Shown: positions 9,330 through 18,256 of the stretch, one piece after another
Layout of the letters: each line of letters starts with the position of its first letter
Numbering within the stretch: position 1 is the stretch's first letter
Assembly: GCA_016462905.1 (NCBI GenBank)
Contig: JAEMSI010000001.1
Span: forward strand, 1 to 57,866
Reading direction: 5' to 3'
From: Polynucleobacter sp.
GTDB lineage: Bacteria; Pseudomonadota; Gammaproteobacteria; Burkholderiales; Burkholderiaceae
Length of the DNA: 57,866 bases
Notes under the pieces: model-generated
Told to the model about the DNA's origin: nothing
Databases searched by the model: none
The model's input: only the letters and a program-made list of their open reading frames with translations
Program-made: the position numbers and the translations under genes

Positions 9330-9659
9330 ATGAAGGCGCATTTATCGTACTGGGCCTATTATTTGCACCGCGTTTCAGGTTTGCTATTAGCCTGTTTTTT
9401 ACCCTTGCATTTCTTTTTATTGTCGCGCTCGTTACAGGGTGAAGCCGAATTAGATCGTTATTTAAAATTAACTGATTTTCCAATCTTTAAGTGGGGTGAG
9501 TGGGCCTTAGTGACTTTATTGGCTTTACACTTAATTGGTGGCGTACGCTTGCTTTTAATTGAATTTGGTACATGGCAGGGTTTGCGTAAATCGTGGATTC
9601 AAATTAGTTTAATTGGATCATTGCTGTGCGGTGCCTTATTTATTGCGCTATCTCATTAA
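9330..9659 (+). CDS. Succinate dehydrogenase/fumarate reductase membrane anchor subunit (D-like)
   Basis: YYLHRVSGLLLACFLPLHFFLLSR, three predicted TM helices. Confidence 0.82.
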   Translation: MKAHLSYWAYYLHRVSGLLLACFLPLHFFLLSRSLQGEAELDRYLKLTDFPIFKWGEWALVTLLALHLIGGVRLLLIEFGTWQGLRKSWIQISLIGSLLCGALFIALSH

Positions 9660-9671
9660 AGGCCAACGAAG

Positions 9672-10547
9672 ATGGATTTAAATCTAAACGAAGTTGAAGA
9701 GGTTTGTAAAAATCTCTATATTCGTGCGCTGAAATTATTACCTGATGATATTAAAGAGGGTATTGGTCAATTACAGAAAAAAGAAACCGATTCGCGCGCT
9801 AAAATCGTCTTAGGAACGATGGTGACCAATATTGCCGTGGCAGAGCGCGACGATAATTTACTTTGTCAAGATACAGGCTTACCTATTTATAACGTGTTGA
9901 TTGGCAGCGGTGTAAAAGTAGATGGCGCTGCATTAAAAGAAGCAATTCGTAAAGGGTGTGAGCGTGCTACGCGCGAATATCCATTGCGCTCATCCGTAGT
10001 TCATCCCATTACCAGAAAAAATAATCACACTTCATGCGGAATTGAAATGCCCGCGATCCATATTGATTTTTCTTCTGCGGCTGAGCGCGTTGAGATTGAA
10101 ATGATCCCCAAGGGCAGTGGTTCTGAAAATAATTCGTTTTTAAAGATGGCGATTCCCGCCGAAGGCATCTTGGGTGTCAAAGCCTTTGTGATCGAAAGCG
10201 TGGTGGCTGCTGGTGGAAAAACGTGCCCACCGACGATCGTCGGTGTTGGGGTTGGTGGAACATCCGATTTATGTGTAGCTTTAGCGAAACGAGCAGCAAC
10301 TAGACCATTGGGATCGAGTTGTAATGATAGTGAAGGCGCTAAATTAGAACGCGAACTCTCGGCTGCGGTGAATCAACTGGGAATTGGTCCACAAGGTTTA
10401 GGTGGGGACGGCACCGCTTTTGCTGTGCATGTTGAAATTGCCGCAACGCATATTACGATGAACCCAGTTGCGGTTAATATGCAGTGCCATTCGGCGCGCC
10501 GTGCTCGTGCTATTTTTACTCCTAATGGCGTCGAATATGCCTTTTGA
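9672..10547 (+). CDS. Class I fumarate hydratase / L(+)-tartrate dehydratase alpha subunit
   Basis: NIAVAERDDNLLCQDTGLPIYNV, VVHPITRKNNHTSCGIEMPAIH, SEGAKLERELSAAVNQLGIGPQGLGGDGTAFAVHVE. Confidence 0.93.
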   Translation: MDLNLNEVEEVCKNLYIRALKLLPDDIKEGIGQLQKKETDSRAKIVLGTMVTNIAVAERDDNLLCQDTGLPIYNVLIGSGVKVDGAALKEAIRKGCERATREYPLRSSVVHPITRKNNHTSCGIEMPAIHIDFSSAAERVEIEMIPKGSGSENNSFLKMAIPAEGILGVKAFVIESVVAAGGKTCPPTIVGVGVGGTSDLCVALAKRAATRPLGSSCNDSEGAKLERELSAAVNQLGIGPQGLGGDGTAFAVHVEIAATHITMNPVAVNMQCHSARRARAIFTPNGVEYAF

Positions 10548-10556
10548 TTACTAAAC

Positions 10557-11168
10557 ATGGCTCATTACGATTTATACACCCCTGTTAGCGAAGCCGATAT
10601 TCGGCGTTTGCGAATTAACGATACAGTGACCCTCCACAAGACCTTGTTTGGAATTCGTGATGCCACACAAATTCATTTATTTGATCACGGGCGTAAAACG
10701 CGTTTTGATTTACAAGGGCATGCCGTGATTCATACCGCACCGAATGTTCGTAAGGTGGAGGTAAGCACCAAGAACCCCGTTGGTTATGAACCAGTTTGTA
10801 TTGGCACTACCACTTCGGATCGAATGGAGCGCTTTACTCAACCCTTGATGCAAGAGTATGGGGTGCGCATGATTGTAGGTAAGGGTGGTTTGCGTGAAGC
10901 CTCTGCTAAAGCGTTTCAAGAAATAGGTGGAGTGTATTTGGCAATTATTGGCGGCACTGCTGCTTTAGAGACCACTTGGATTGATCAAATTGAAGATGTG
11001 GATATGGATGACCTCAATCCAGAGTCTTTATGGCGTTTTAAAATTAATCAGTTTGGCCCATTATTGGTAGCCATGGATAGCGTCGGCGGTAGCATTTATC
11101 AAGAAGTAAAAACCGAAGTTGCCAAAAATAAAGCTGCTGTTTTGCAAAGTTTAGGAATTTCATCGTGA
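10557..11168 (+). CDS. Class I fumarate hydratase / L(+)-tartrate dehydratase beta subunit
   Basis: GTTTSDRMERFTQPLMQEYGVRMIVGKGGL motif; adjacent to alpha subunit. Confidence 0.93.
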   Translation: MAHYDLYTPVSEADIRRLRINDTVTLHKTLFGIRDATQIHLFDHGRKTRFDLQGHAVIHTAPNVRKVEVSTKNPVGYEPVCIGTTTSDRMERFTQPLMQEYGVRMIVGKGGLREASAKAFQEIGGVYLAIIGGTAALETTWIDQIEDVDMDDLNPESLWRFKINQFGPLLVAMDSVGGSIYQEVKTEVAKNKAAVLQSLGISS

Positions 11169-12880
11169 TCGCTACGATCGAAACAGATATTTTGATATTG
11201 GGCTCTGGTGGCGCCGGATTATTCGCTGCTTTGCATGCGCATCAGGCCAATTCAAATCTAAAAATTACGATTGCAGTAAAAGGTTTATTGGGCAAAACCG
11301 GATGTACCCGCATGGTTCAGGGTGGTTATAACGTGGCATTGGCTGAGGGTGATTCGGTCGAACGGCATTTTATGGATACGATCGAAGGCGGTAAATGGCT
11401 CTCCGATCAAGAACTCGCATGGACGCTCGTCACTAAATCGGTTGAACGAATTCGGGAGCTTGAAAATGAATTAGGCTGTTTTTTTGATCGCAACCCAGAC
11501 GGCAGCATTCATCAAAAAGCGTTTGCTGGCCAAACATTCGATCGCACCGTACACAAGGGTGATCTCACTGGCATTGAAATTATTAATCGACTAGCCGAAC
11601 AAGTTTGGGCTAGAGGGATCGATCGCCTTGAGGAACACCGCGCGATTGAATTAATTAAATCAAAAGATGGCGCGAGTTTGGCCGGCGTATTGATGTTAAA
11701 TATGCGCACGGGTGATTTTGTGATGGTGAAAGCAAAGGCGGTTTTATTGGGTACGGGTGGTGGACCTACGATGTACAAATACCATACGCCTTCGGGTGAT
11801 AAGAGTTGCGATGGTTTGGCTATGGCTTTGCGTGCCGGCTTAGTTCTACGCGATATGGAAATGGTGCAATTTCATCCAACTGGTTTATTAGCAGGTTCTG
11901 ATACGCGCATGACGGGCACGGTTCTTGAAGAAGGTTTACGGGGTGCTGGCGGTTATTTATTAAATGGCAAGCAAGAGCGTTTTATGGGAAATTACGATCC
12001 CCGTAATGAGCGAGCGACTCGCGATATTGTTTCGCGTGCGATTAATTCTGAAATGCGCGCAGGACGAACTACCCCCCATGGTGGTGTTTATATTCAGATG
12101 CATCATTTAGGCGCAGACAATGTGCGCAAATTATTTAAGGGCATGGTGGAACGCTGCGCTGACTCGGGTTTCGATTTGGCGGGGGGATTGGTTGAGGTGG
12201 TTCCCACTGCGCACTACATGATGGGCGGAGTGATTTTTAAAGCTGACTGCAGTACGGATTTAACGGGGCTGTTTGCTGCTGGAGAAGATACGGGCGGCGT
12301 CCATGGCGCTAATCGCTTGGGCGGAAATGGCGTGGCGAATTCAACCGTCTTTGGCGGGATTGCAGGTGAGGTGATGGCGCAATGGGTTAAGGGGCGTTCG
12401 CATCAAGCCTATAACGAGAGCGAACTTACTAAGTCAATCGAAGCACATGAAATTCCATTTCATAAAACATCTGGCAATATCGAATTAATTCGTGACGAAT
12501 TAGCCGATTGCATGTGGGATCAAGTGGGCATATCACGCAATCGCACGGATTTAATTGCTGCTAGAACTCGCCTAGATGGTTTAGAAACCATGTTGCTCGA
12601 GATGGGAGTGGGCGATTCAAATCGCGCTTTTAATTTAACGTGGCAAGACTGGATGAATTTACGGAATTTAATTCTCGTCAGCAAATCAGTTGTTGAGGCG
12701 GCAATCTCGAGAGAAAACTCGCGCGGTGCGCATTATCGGGAAGATTTCCCTCAGGAAGGCGAATTAAATACGTCTTACTTTACCGCTGTTCAATTGCAAG
12801 CCGGAAAACTTTTGATTGAAAATCGGCCGGTCGAATTTACTCTGGTCCGGCCTGGGGAAACGATTTTAGTTAGCAGTTAA
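11165..12880 (+). CDS. Succinate dehydrogenase/fumarate reductase flavoprotein subunit
   Basis: ILGSGGAGLFAALHA FAD motif, HKGDLTGIEI, QFHPTG, NERATRDIVSRAI, PTAHYMMGG motifs. Confidence 0.95.
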   Translation: MIATIETDILILGSGGAGLFAALHAHQANSNLKITIAVKGLLGKTGCTRMVQGGYNVALAEGDSVERHFMDTIEGGKWLSDQELAWTLVTKSVERIRELENELGCFFDRNPDGSIHQKAFAGQTFDRTVHKGDLTGIEIINRLAEQVWARGIDRLEEHRAIELIKSKDGASLAGVLMLNMRTGDFVMVKAKAVLLGTGGGPTMYKYHTPSGDKSCDGLAMALRAGLVLRDMEMVQFHPTGLLAGSDTRMTGTVLEEGLRGAGGYLLNGKQERFMGNYDPRNERATRDIVSRAINSEMRAGRTTPHGGVYIQMHHLGADNVRKLFKGMVERCADSGFDLAGGLVEVVPTAHYMMGGVIFKADCSTDLTGLFAAGEDTGGVHGANRLGGNGVANSTVFGGIAGEVMAQWVKGRSHQAYNESELTKSIEAHEIPFHKTSGNIELIRDELADCMWDQVGISRNRTDLIAARTRLDGLETMLLEMGVGDSNRAFNLTWQDWMNLRNLILVSKSVVEAAISRENSRGAHYREDFPQEGELNTSYFTAVQLQAGKLLIENRPVEFTLVRPGETILVSS

Positions 12881-13855
12881 ACCGCGGGCATTAATAATTT
12901 TTTCCCAACGCAGCGATTCAGTTTCGATTTGCGTCTCTAACTCTTTGGTTGAATTTAATACTGGGGTTAGGCTATTGAGGTCTAAACTTTTTTGCATGGC
13001 ATCGGATTTAACTGCTTTAATCGATGCCGTATAAATTTTTTCACGAATGGCTTTAGGTGTTCCCGATGGCGCCATGAGAGCAAACCAACCTAAGTTTTCA
13101 AATCCTGGGATTGCCGCTTCACTCACCGTGGGAATATTGGGCAACTGAGACAAGCGTTTAGAGCTGGTAACTGCCAAGGCTTTAATTTGACCGCTTTTAA
13201 CAAAACCAGTGGATGCAGGTACGTTGCAAGCACAAAAATCAATTTGACCCGAAACTAAATCACTCAATGCGGGAGATTCACCTTTATAGGGAACATGCGT
13301 TGCATTAATACCAGCGGCCGTAATAAAGTTTTCGCCTGCTAGATGCACTTGGCTGCCAATGCCGGCAGAGCCGAAATTGAGGTTTTTGGTTTTGGCTAGG
13401 GCAATTAATTCTTTAAGATTATTAACTCCCAATTGATTACTGACCGAAATAATCATCGGTCCACTGACTAAGGTAGTAATTGGAGCAAAATCTTTGCTGT
13501 AGTTAATCGCCATTTTTTTATACATATACGGATTAACCGTCAGCATGCTGCCCGAGGCTAGAAGTAGGGTATAGCCATCCGCAGGTGCTTTAGCCACAAC
13601 TTCGGCGCCAATATTTCCACCAGCACCCCCTTTATTCTCAACAATCACGTTTTGTCCTAAAACAACCGTCATTTGCTGAGCAAAAATACGACCCAAAATA
13701 TCGGTAGTGCCCCCTGCTGCAAACGGAATAATCAATTTAATCGGTTTGTCTGGCCAAGATTGGGCTTGGGCACCCAAAGCCGAAAAGAGCATGAGGCTTG
13801 CACAGCAGATTAGTTTTATAAAACGAATTACTTTTGAAAAATCAAATACTTGCAT
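12866..13855 (-). CDS. Bug/TctC family periplasmic substrate-binding protein
   Basis: Signal peptide, WPDKPIKLIIPFAAGGTTDILGRIFAQQM, NKGGAGGNIGAEVVAKAPADGYTLL. Confidence 0.95.
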   Translation of the reverse strand: MQVFDFSKVIRFIKLICCASLMLFSALGAQAQSWPDKPIKLIIPFAAGGTTDILGRIFAQQMTVVLGQNVIVENKGGAGGNIGAEVVAKAPADGYTLLLASGSMLTVNPYMYKKMAINYSKDFAPITTLVSGPMIISVSNQLGVNNLKELIALAKTKNLNFGSAGIGSQVHLAGENFITAAGINATHVPYKGESPALSDLVSGQIDFCACNVPASTGFVKSGQIKALAVTSSKRLSQLPNIPTVSEAAIPGFENLGWFALMAPSGTPKAIREKIYTASIKAVKSDAMQKSLDLNSLTPVLNSTKELETQIETESLRWEKIINARGLTAN

Positions 13856-13959
13856 TTGGTGTCCCTAATTTAGTTTAAGCTTTTTTTATTCTACCGCTAT
13901 TTAATTCTGAGTGAATAAGGGTTTATTTCTTTGGATCCCGATTTTATTGCTGGCGCATT

Positions 13960-14928
13960 GTGTTCAATTTAAATCATCTATATGATATGGATATGTCTGC
14001 TATTTTGATTTCGGAATTCATTTCTAGTCAAGCCCTAGAAACCCTTAAAGCCCATCATCAAGTTGATTATCGGCCCGAGTTATATCAAGACCTAGACGCC
14101 CTAAGAATAAGTCTGGCCAAAGTAGATGGATTGATTGTTCGCAATCTGACCAAAGTAAATGCGGATTTATTAAAAAATGCCGATCGTTTAAAGGTAGTAG
14201 GGCGTTTGGGGGTTGGTTTGGAAAACATTGATCTTCAAACTTGTGCGCAAAAAAAGATTGCAGTCATACCGGCCACTGGTGCCAATGCTGATTCGGTTGC
14301 TGAATATGTGATTGGAACTTCGATTGCCTTAATGAGGGGGTTTGCTTCTGCGAGCTCTGAGACCTTGGCGGGAACTTGGCCAAGACTCAATTTTTCTTCT
14401 CGCCATGAATTGGCTGATCGGGTTTTGGGAATTGTCGGTTTTGGTAGCATCGGCAGAATAGTGGCACAAAAGGCTATAGCAATGAAGATGAAATGCATTG
14501 CTTTTGATCCCGCTATTCAGGAATCCCATATTGAACTAGGTACGCATGCAGTGCCGATATTATCGCTCCATCAGGTTTTACAGCAAAGCGATGTGATTAC
14601 CTTGCATTTACCTTTTTTGCCCGAAACAAAAAATTTGTTTAACGCGACTACATTGGATCTGATGAAAGCGGGTGCTTATTTGATTAATACTGCGCGCGGC
14701 AAGATTGTGGATGAAATTGCATTGGCAGAACGCTTGCAATCGGGGCGTTTGGGTGGGGCTGCTTTGGATGTCTTTGCCAATGAGCCTGCAAAGGATTTAA
14801 ATCATTTCAAAGGTATTCCGAATTTAATTTTGACTCCCCATATTGCTGGAGTCACCACGGAAAGTAATGAGCGCGTCAGTCTGATGATTGCTCGTGAAGT
14901 GAATTCATTTTTGGAATCACGAACATGA
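13960..14928 (+). CDS. D-isomer-specific 2-hydroxyacid dehydrogenase, candidate (S)-sulfolactate dehydrogenase (SlcC-like); start may be 13993
   Basis: GRLGVGLENIDL, GIVGFGSIGRIVAQKA Rossmann motif, NTARGKIVDE; context with comC-like and suyAB. Confidence 0.85.
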   Translation: MFNLNHLYDMDMSAILISEFISSQALETLKAHHQVDYRPELYQDLDALRISLAKVDGLIVRNLTKVNADLLKNADRLKVVGRLGVGLENIDLQTCAQKKIAVIPATGANADSVAEYVIGTSIALMRGFASASSETLAGTWPRLNFSSRHELADRVLGIVGFGSIGRIVAQKAIAMKMKCIAFDPAIQESHIELGTHAVPILSLHQVLQQSDVITLHLPFLPETKNLFNATTLDLMKAGAYLINTARGKIVDEIALAERLQSGRLGGAALDVFANEPAKDLNHFKGIPNLILTPHIAGVTTESNERVSLMIAREVNSFLESRT

Positions 14929-15953
14929 ATATGAGTTACGAGAACGCTTTAAATTTAGCTTATCGTGGACTTCAGGCTGCTGGTATTGCTCAAGCAGCTG
15001 CTTTTGAAACCGCCCAATTTTTAGTTTTAGCTGAAGCCGATGGTTTGGCTTCGCATGGTTTGGCTCGTGTTAGCCAATATGCAGGGCATGCACGTCACGG
15101 ACGAATTGATTCGCATGCCAAAGTGAGTATGAAATCAGTAAAAACAGCTAGTGTTTTGGTTGATGCAAACGATGGCCTAGCTTTTCCTGCATTGCGTTTA
15201 GCTACCGATGTTTCGGTCAACTTAGCCAGTCGCCATGGAGTCGGTTTAGTAGCAGTAAAAAATACGCATCATTTTGGGGTTGCTGGTCATTACACCGAAG
15301 CCGCTGCGCGCGCTGGTTTTATCTCGATATTGATGGGCAACACACCAGCGGCGATGCCTATGGCGGGAGGTAAGAAAGCCTTATTTGGAACCAATCCTTT
15401 GGCCGCTGCATTTCCTCTTGCGATGAAGGGCATAAAAAATCCTTTAGTAATTGATATGTCCCTGTCTGCAGTAGCGCGCGGCAAGTTGCTGGTTGCGGCC
15501 AACAAGGGGGAGACGATTCCAGAAGGCTGGGCTTTAAATTCGGCAGGGAAACCGACTACCGATCCTAAGGAGGGTCTAAAAGGCTTGATGCTCCCTGTGG
15601 GCGGCGATAAAGGCGCATTACTCGCCCTGATCATCGAATTATTAGTGGTGACTTTATCGGGAAGCCAATATTCATTTGAGGCGGACACATTTTTTTCGGC
15701 AACGGGTAATAAACCGAAATTAGGCCAATTTTTATTGTCGATCGATATTGGTCTGGCCGGTAAAGGTGTTTACCAAAGTCGCATACGGGATTTAATTGCC
15801 GCTTTTTCTGAAGATGCTGGAATTCGCTTGCCAGGCGAAAGGCGTTTTAAACAGCGTCAATTAGCATTTAAGAATGGCTTGGTTCTAAGCGATTCAGTGG
15901 TCAATGAAATTCAAGCGGGTATTGCTTCACAATGGGCAGTAAATAAAATTTAG
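14925..15953 (+). CDS. Ldh2/malate-lactate dehydrogenase family oxidoreductase, candidate (R)-sulfolactate dehydrogenase (ComC-like)
   Basis: EADGLASHGLARV, VKNTHHFGVAGHYTEAAARAG, GTNPLAAAFPL family motifs; overlaps the upstream gene by 4 bp. Confidence 0.85.
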   Translation: MNMSYENALNLAYRGLQAAGIAQAAAFETAQFLVLAEADGLASHGLARVSQYAGHARHGRIDSHAKVSMKSVKTASVLVDANDGLAFPALRLATDVSVNLASRHGVGLVAVKNTHHFGVAGHYTEAAARAGFISILMGNTPAAMPMAGGKKALFGTNPLAAAFPLAMKGIKNPLVIDMSLSAVARGKLLVAANKGETIPEGWALNSAGKPTTDPKEGLKGLMLPVGGDKGALLALIIELLVVTLSGSQYSFEADTFFSATGNKPKLGQFLLSIDIGLAGKGVYQSRIRDLIAAFSEDAGIRLPGERRFKQRQLAFKNGLVLSDSVVNEIQAGIASQWAVNKI

Positions 15954-15997
15954 TATAGGGCGATGTCATTTTTTAGCATTTTAAATAGGAGAGAAGC

Positions 15998-16279
15998 ATG
16001 ATTCATTTTGTGGTGCATGAACCTGGCGACGTCGTTGGCGTAGTCGTTGTTGAGGGCGTTAAAGCCGGCGATGATTTAATCGGCTGGGTAATGGAAAACG
16101 ACGCTACATTAAACTTTAAGTCGGCAAGCGATATTCCCATTGGTCACAAAATTTCTTTAAAAGACCTGACAGTTGGCGATACTGTAATCAAGTACGGGGT
16201 TGATATTGGCAAGGTAGTGGCACCCATTAAAAAAGGCGAACATCTCCATGTGCAAAATGTGAAGACCAAGCGCTGGTAA
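15998..16279 (+). CDS. suyA: (2R)-sulfolactate sulfo-lyase alpha subunit / UxaA N-terminal (SAF) domain protein
   Basis: 93 aa: [27 protein letters not shown]...[23 protein letters not shown]; followed by suyB. Confidence 0.85.
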   Translation: MIHFVVHEPGDVVGVVVVEGVKAGDDLIGWVMENDATLNFKSASDIPIGHKISLKDLTVGDTVIKYGVDIGKVVAPIKKGEHLHVQNVKTKRW

Positions 16280-16329
16280 GTCAATCAAGCAAGCCAATCA
16301 ATAATGAATATGCAGAAGAGAGAAAGACA

Positions 16330-17502
16330 ATGATTAATTTGAAACAAACTACGTTTATGGGCTACCGTCGCGAGAACGGTCGCATGGGAATTCGCAATCA
16401 CGTGATTATTTTGCCTTTGGATGATTTGTCCAATGCGGCTTGTGAGGCAGTTGCTAATAACATTAAAGGCACGATGGCAATACCCCATCCTTATGGCCGT
16501 TTGCAATTTGGCGCTGATTTGGAATTGCACTTTCGCACTTTAATTGGAACGGGTTGTAATCCTAATGTAGCAGGCGTTGTTGTCATCGGAATTGAACCCC
16601 AATGGACCGCCCGTGTGGTCGATGGTATTAAAAAGTCGGGTAAACCCGTCGAAGGCTTTTGGATCGAAGGCAATGGCGATACCGCCACAATTGCAAGTGC
16701 TAGCAAAGCTGCTTACAAGATGATGAAACACGCATCGAAATTACAAAAAGTTTCAGCACCAATTTCTGAGTTATGGGTTTCTACTAAATGCGGTGAATCC
16801 GATACCACCTCAGGCTGCGGATCGAACCCGACGGTTGGCAATGCGTTTGATAAGTTGTATGAGATTGGCTCCACTTTAGTATTTGGCGAGACGACCGAAC
16901 TTACTGGTGGCGAGCATTTGGTTGAGGCGCGCTGCCGTACCCCTGAAATTAAGAAACAGTTTCGTGCGATGTTCGATCGTTATCAAGGCGTGATTGAACG
17001 CAACAAAACCAGCGACTTATCGGATTCTCAGCCCACCAAAGGCAATATTGCTGGAGGCTTAACCACGATTGAAGAAAAGGCCTTGGGCAATATTCAAAAA
17101 ATCGGTAAGAAGTGCATGGTAGATGGTGTGCTAGATAAGGCAGAAATGCCTGCAGGAAAAGGTTTGTATTTCATGGACTCCTCATCGGCTGCCGCTGAAA
17201 TGGTTACTTTGTGCGCGGCATCGGGTTTTGCAGCTCATTTTTTCCCAACGGGGCAGGGCAATGTGATTGGCAACCCGATTCTTCCCGTCATTAAATTGTG
17301 CGCCAATCCAAAAACAGTTCGTACAATGTCTGAACATATTGATGTTGATGTATCGGGTATTTTACGGCGTGAAGAAAATATGGATACCGCGGGCGAAAAA
17401 TTATTAGAAGCATTAATTCGAACCGCCAATGGTGAATTGACTGCTGCTGAAATTTTAGGTCATCGCGAATTTGTCTTAACTCGTTTATACGAATCTGCCT
17501 AA
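16330..17502 (+). CDS. suyB: (2R)-sulfolactate sulfo-lyase beta subunit / UxaA family C-terminal domain
   Basis: [78 protein letters not shown]. Confidence 0.87.
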   Translation: MINLKQTTFMGYRRENGRMGIRNHVIILPLDDLSNAACEAVANNIKGTMAIPHPYGRLQFGADLELHFRTLIGTGCNPNVAGVVVIGIEPQWTARVVDGIKKSGKPVEGFWIEGNGDTATIASASKAAYKMMKHASKLQKVSAPISELWVSTKCGESDTTSGCGSNPTVGNAFDKLYEIGSTLVFGETTELTGGEHLVEARCRTPEIKKQFRAMFDRYQGVIERNKTSDLSDSQPTKGNIAGGLTTIEEKALGNIQKIGKKCMVDGVLDKAEMPAGKGLYFMDSSSAAAEMVTLCAASGFAAHFFPTGQGNVIGNPILPVIKLCANPKTVRTMSEHIDVDVSGILRREENMDTAGEKLLEALIRTANGELTAAEILGHREFVLTRLYESA

Positions 17503-17503
17503 G

Positions 17504-18223
17504 ATGAGAGCACTTGCCGCCTACCAAGAAGTAAAGCAACACATTACCAGCGCTTTGGTAAGTGGCAAGTACAACATTGCTAAACCATTGCCGGCTGAAA
17601 AATATTTAGCTAACGAATTACGCGTTTCGATTGGTACCTTACGTAAGGCGGTCGATGAATTGGTTGCCGAAGGCATTGTAGTTCGCAAGCAAGGTAAAGG
17701 TACTTACGTTGCTGAACATGATGCTAAACGTTCGCTATATTATTTCTTTCATGTGGTTGAGCATGATTCAGACCATAAAGATTATCCGCGAGTTGAATTA
17801 GTTTCATTCGCAACAGCGACCGCTAATCGAGAAGAGGCGATGAAGTTAGACCTCAAATTGGGTGCTCCCGTGATTCGCATTTGTAACCGCCTGTTTGTGG
17901 ATGATGCTTGCGTCATGATCGATCAAATCACCTTAAGCAAAAGCCGTTTTCCAAAATTAACTAAGACTAGTTTTGCGAATCGGGAAGGTACTATTTATAA
18001 GTTATATCAAGCTCATTATGGCCAATCGGTGGTACGTACGAGCGAGCGTTTACGAGCGGGTATAGTATCGAAAGAAAAGGCCGATTGGTTAGGCTTAAAA
18101 GTGGGCGCAGCAGTTTTGGTAATTCGGAGAGTTGCTTTGGGAATTCAGAATGAGCCGATTGAGTGGCGCGTATCTACCTTGAATACTACCAAGCATGAAT
18201 ATTTTAGTGAGCTATTAATTTAG
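17504..18223 (+). CDS. GntR family transcriptional regulator (UTRA effector domain)
   Basis: YNIAKPLPAEKYLANELRVSIGTLRKAVDELVAEGIVVRKQGKGTYVAEH wHTH; C-terminal UTRA-like domain. Confidence 0.93.
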   Translation: MRALAAYQEVKQHITSALVSGKYNIAKPLPAEKYLANELRVSIGTLRKAVDELVAEGIVVRKQGKGTYVAEHDAKRSLYYFFHVVEHDSDHKDYPRVELVSFATATANREEAMKLDLKLGAPVIRICNRLFVDDACVMIDQITLSKSRFPKLTKTSFANREGTIYKLYQAHYGQSVVRTSERLRAGIVSKEKADWLGLKVGAAVLVIRRVALGIQNEPIEWRVSTLNTTKHEYFSELLI

Positions 18224-18256
18224 TCTGTTTAATTTTTTGATTTAGGAGCAATAAAA

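Noticed and set aside
15998-17502. Altronate/galactarate dehydratase (uxaA/garD) split gene
   Set aside because: The small SAF and large subunits as separate ORFs next to slcC/comC-like and xsc genes favour SuyAB, though the family-level ambiguity remains.
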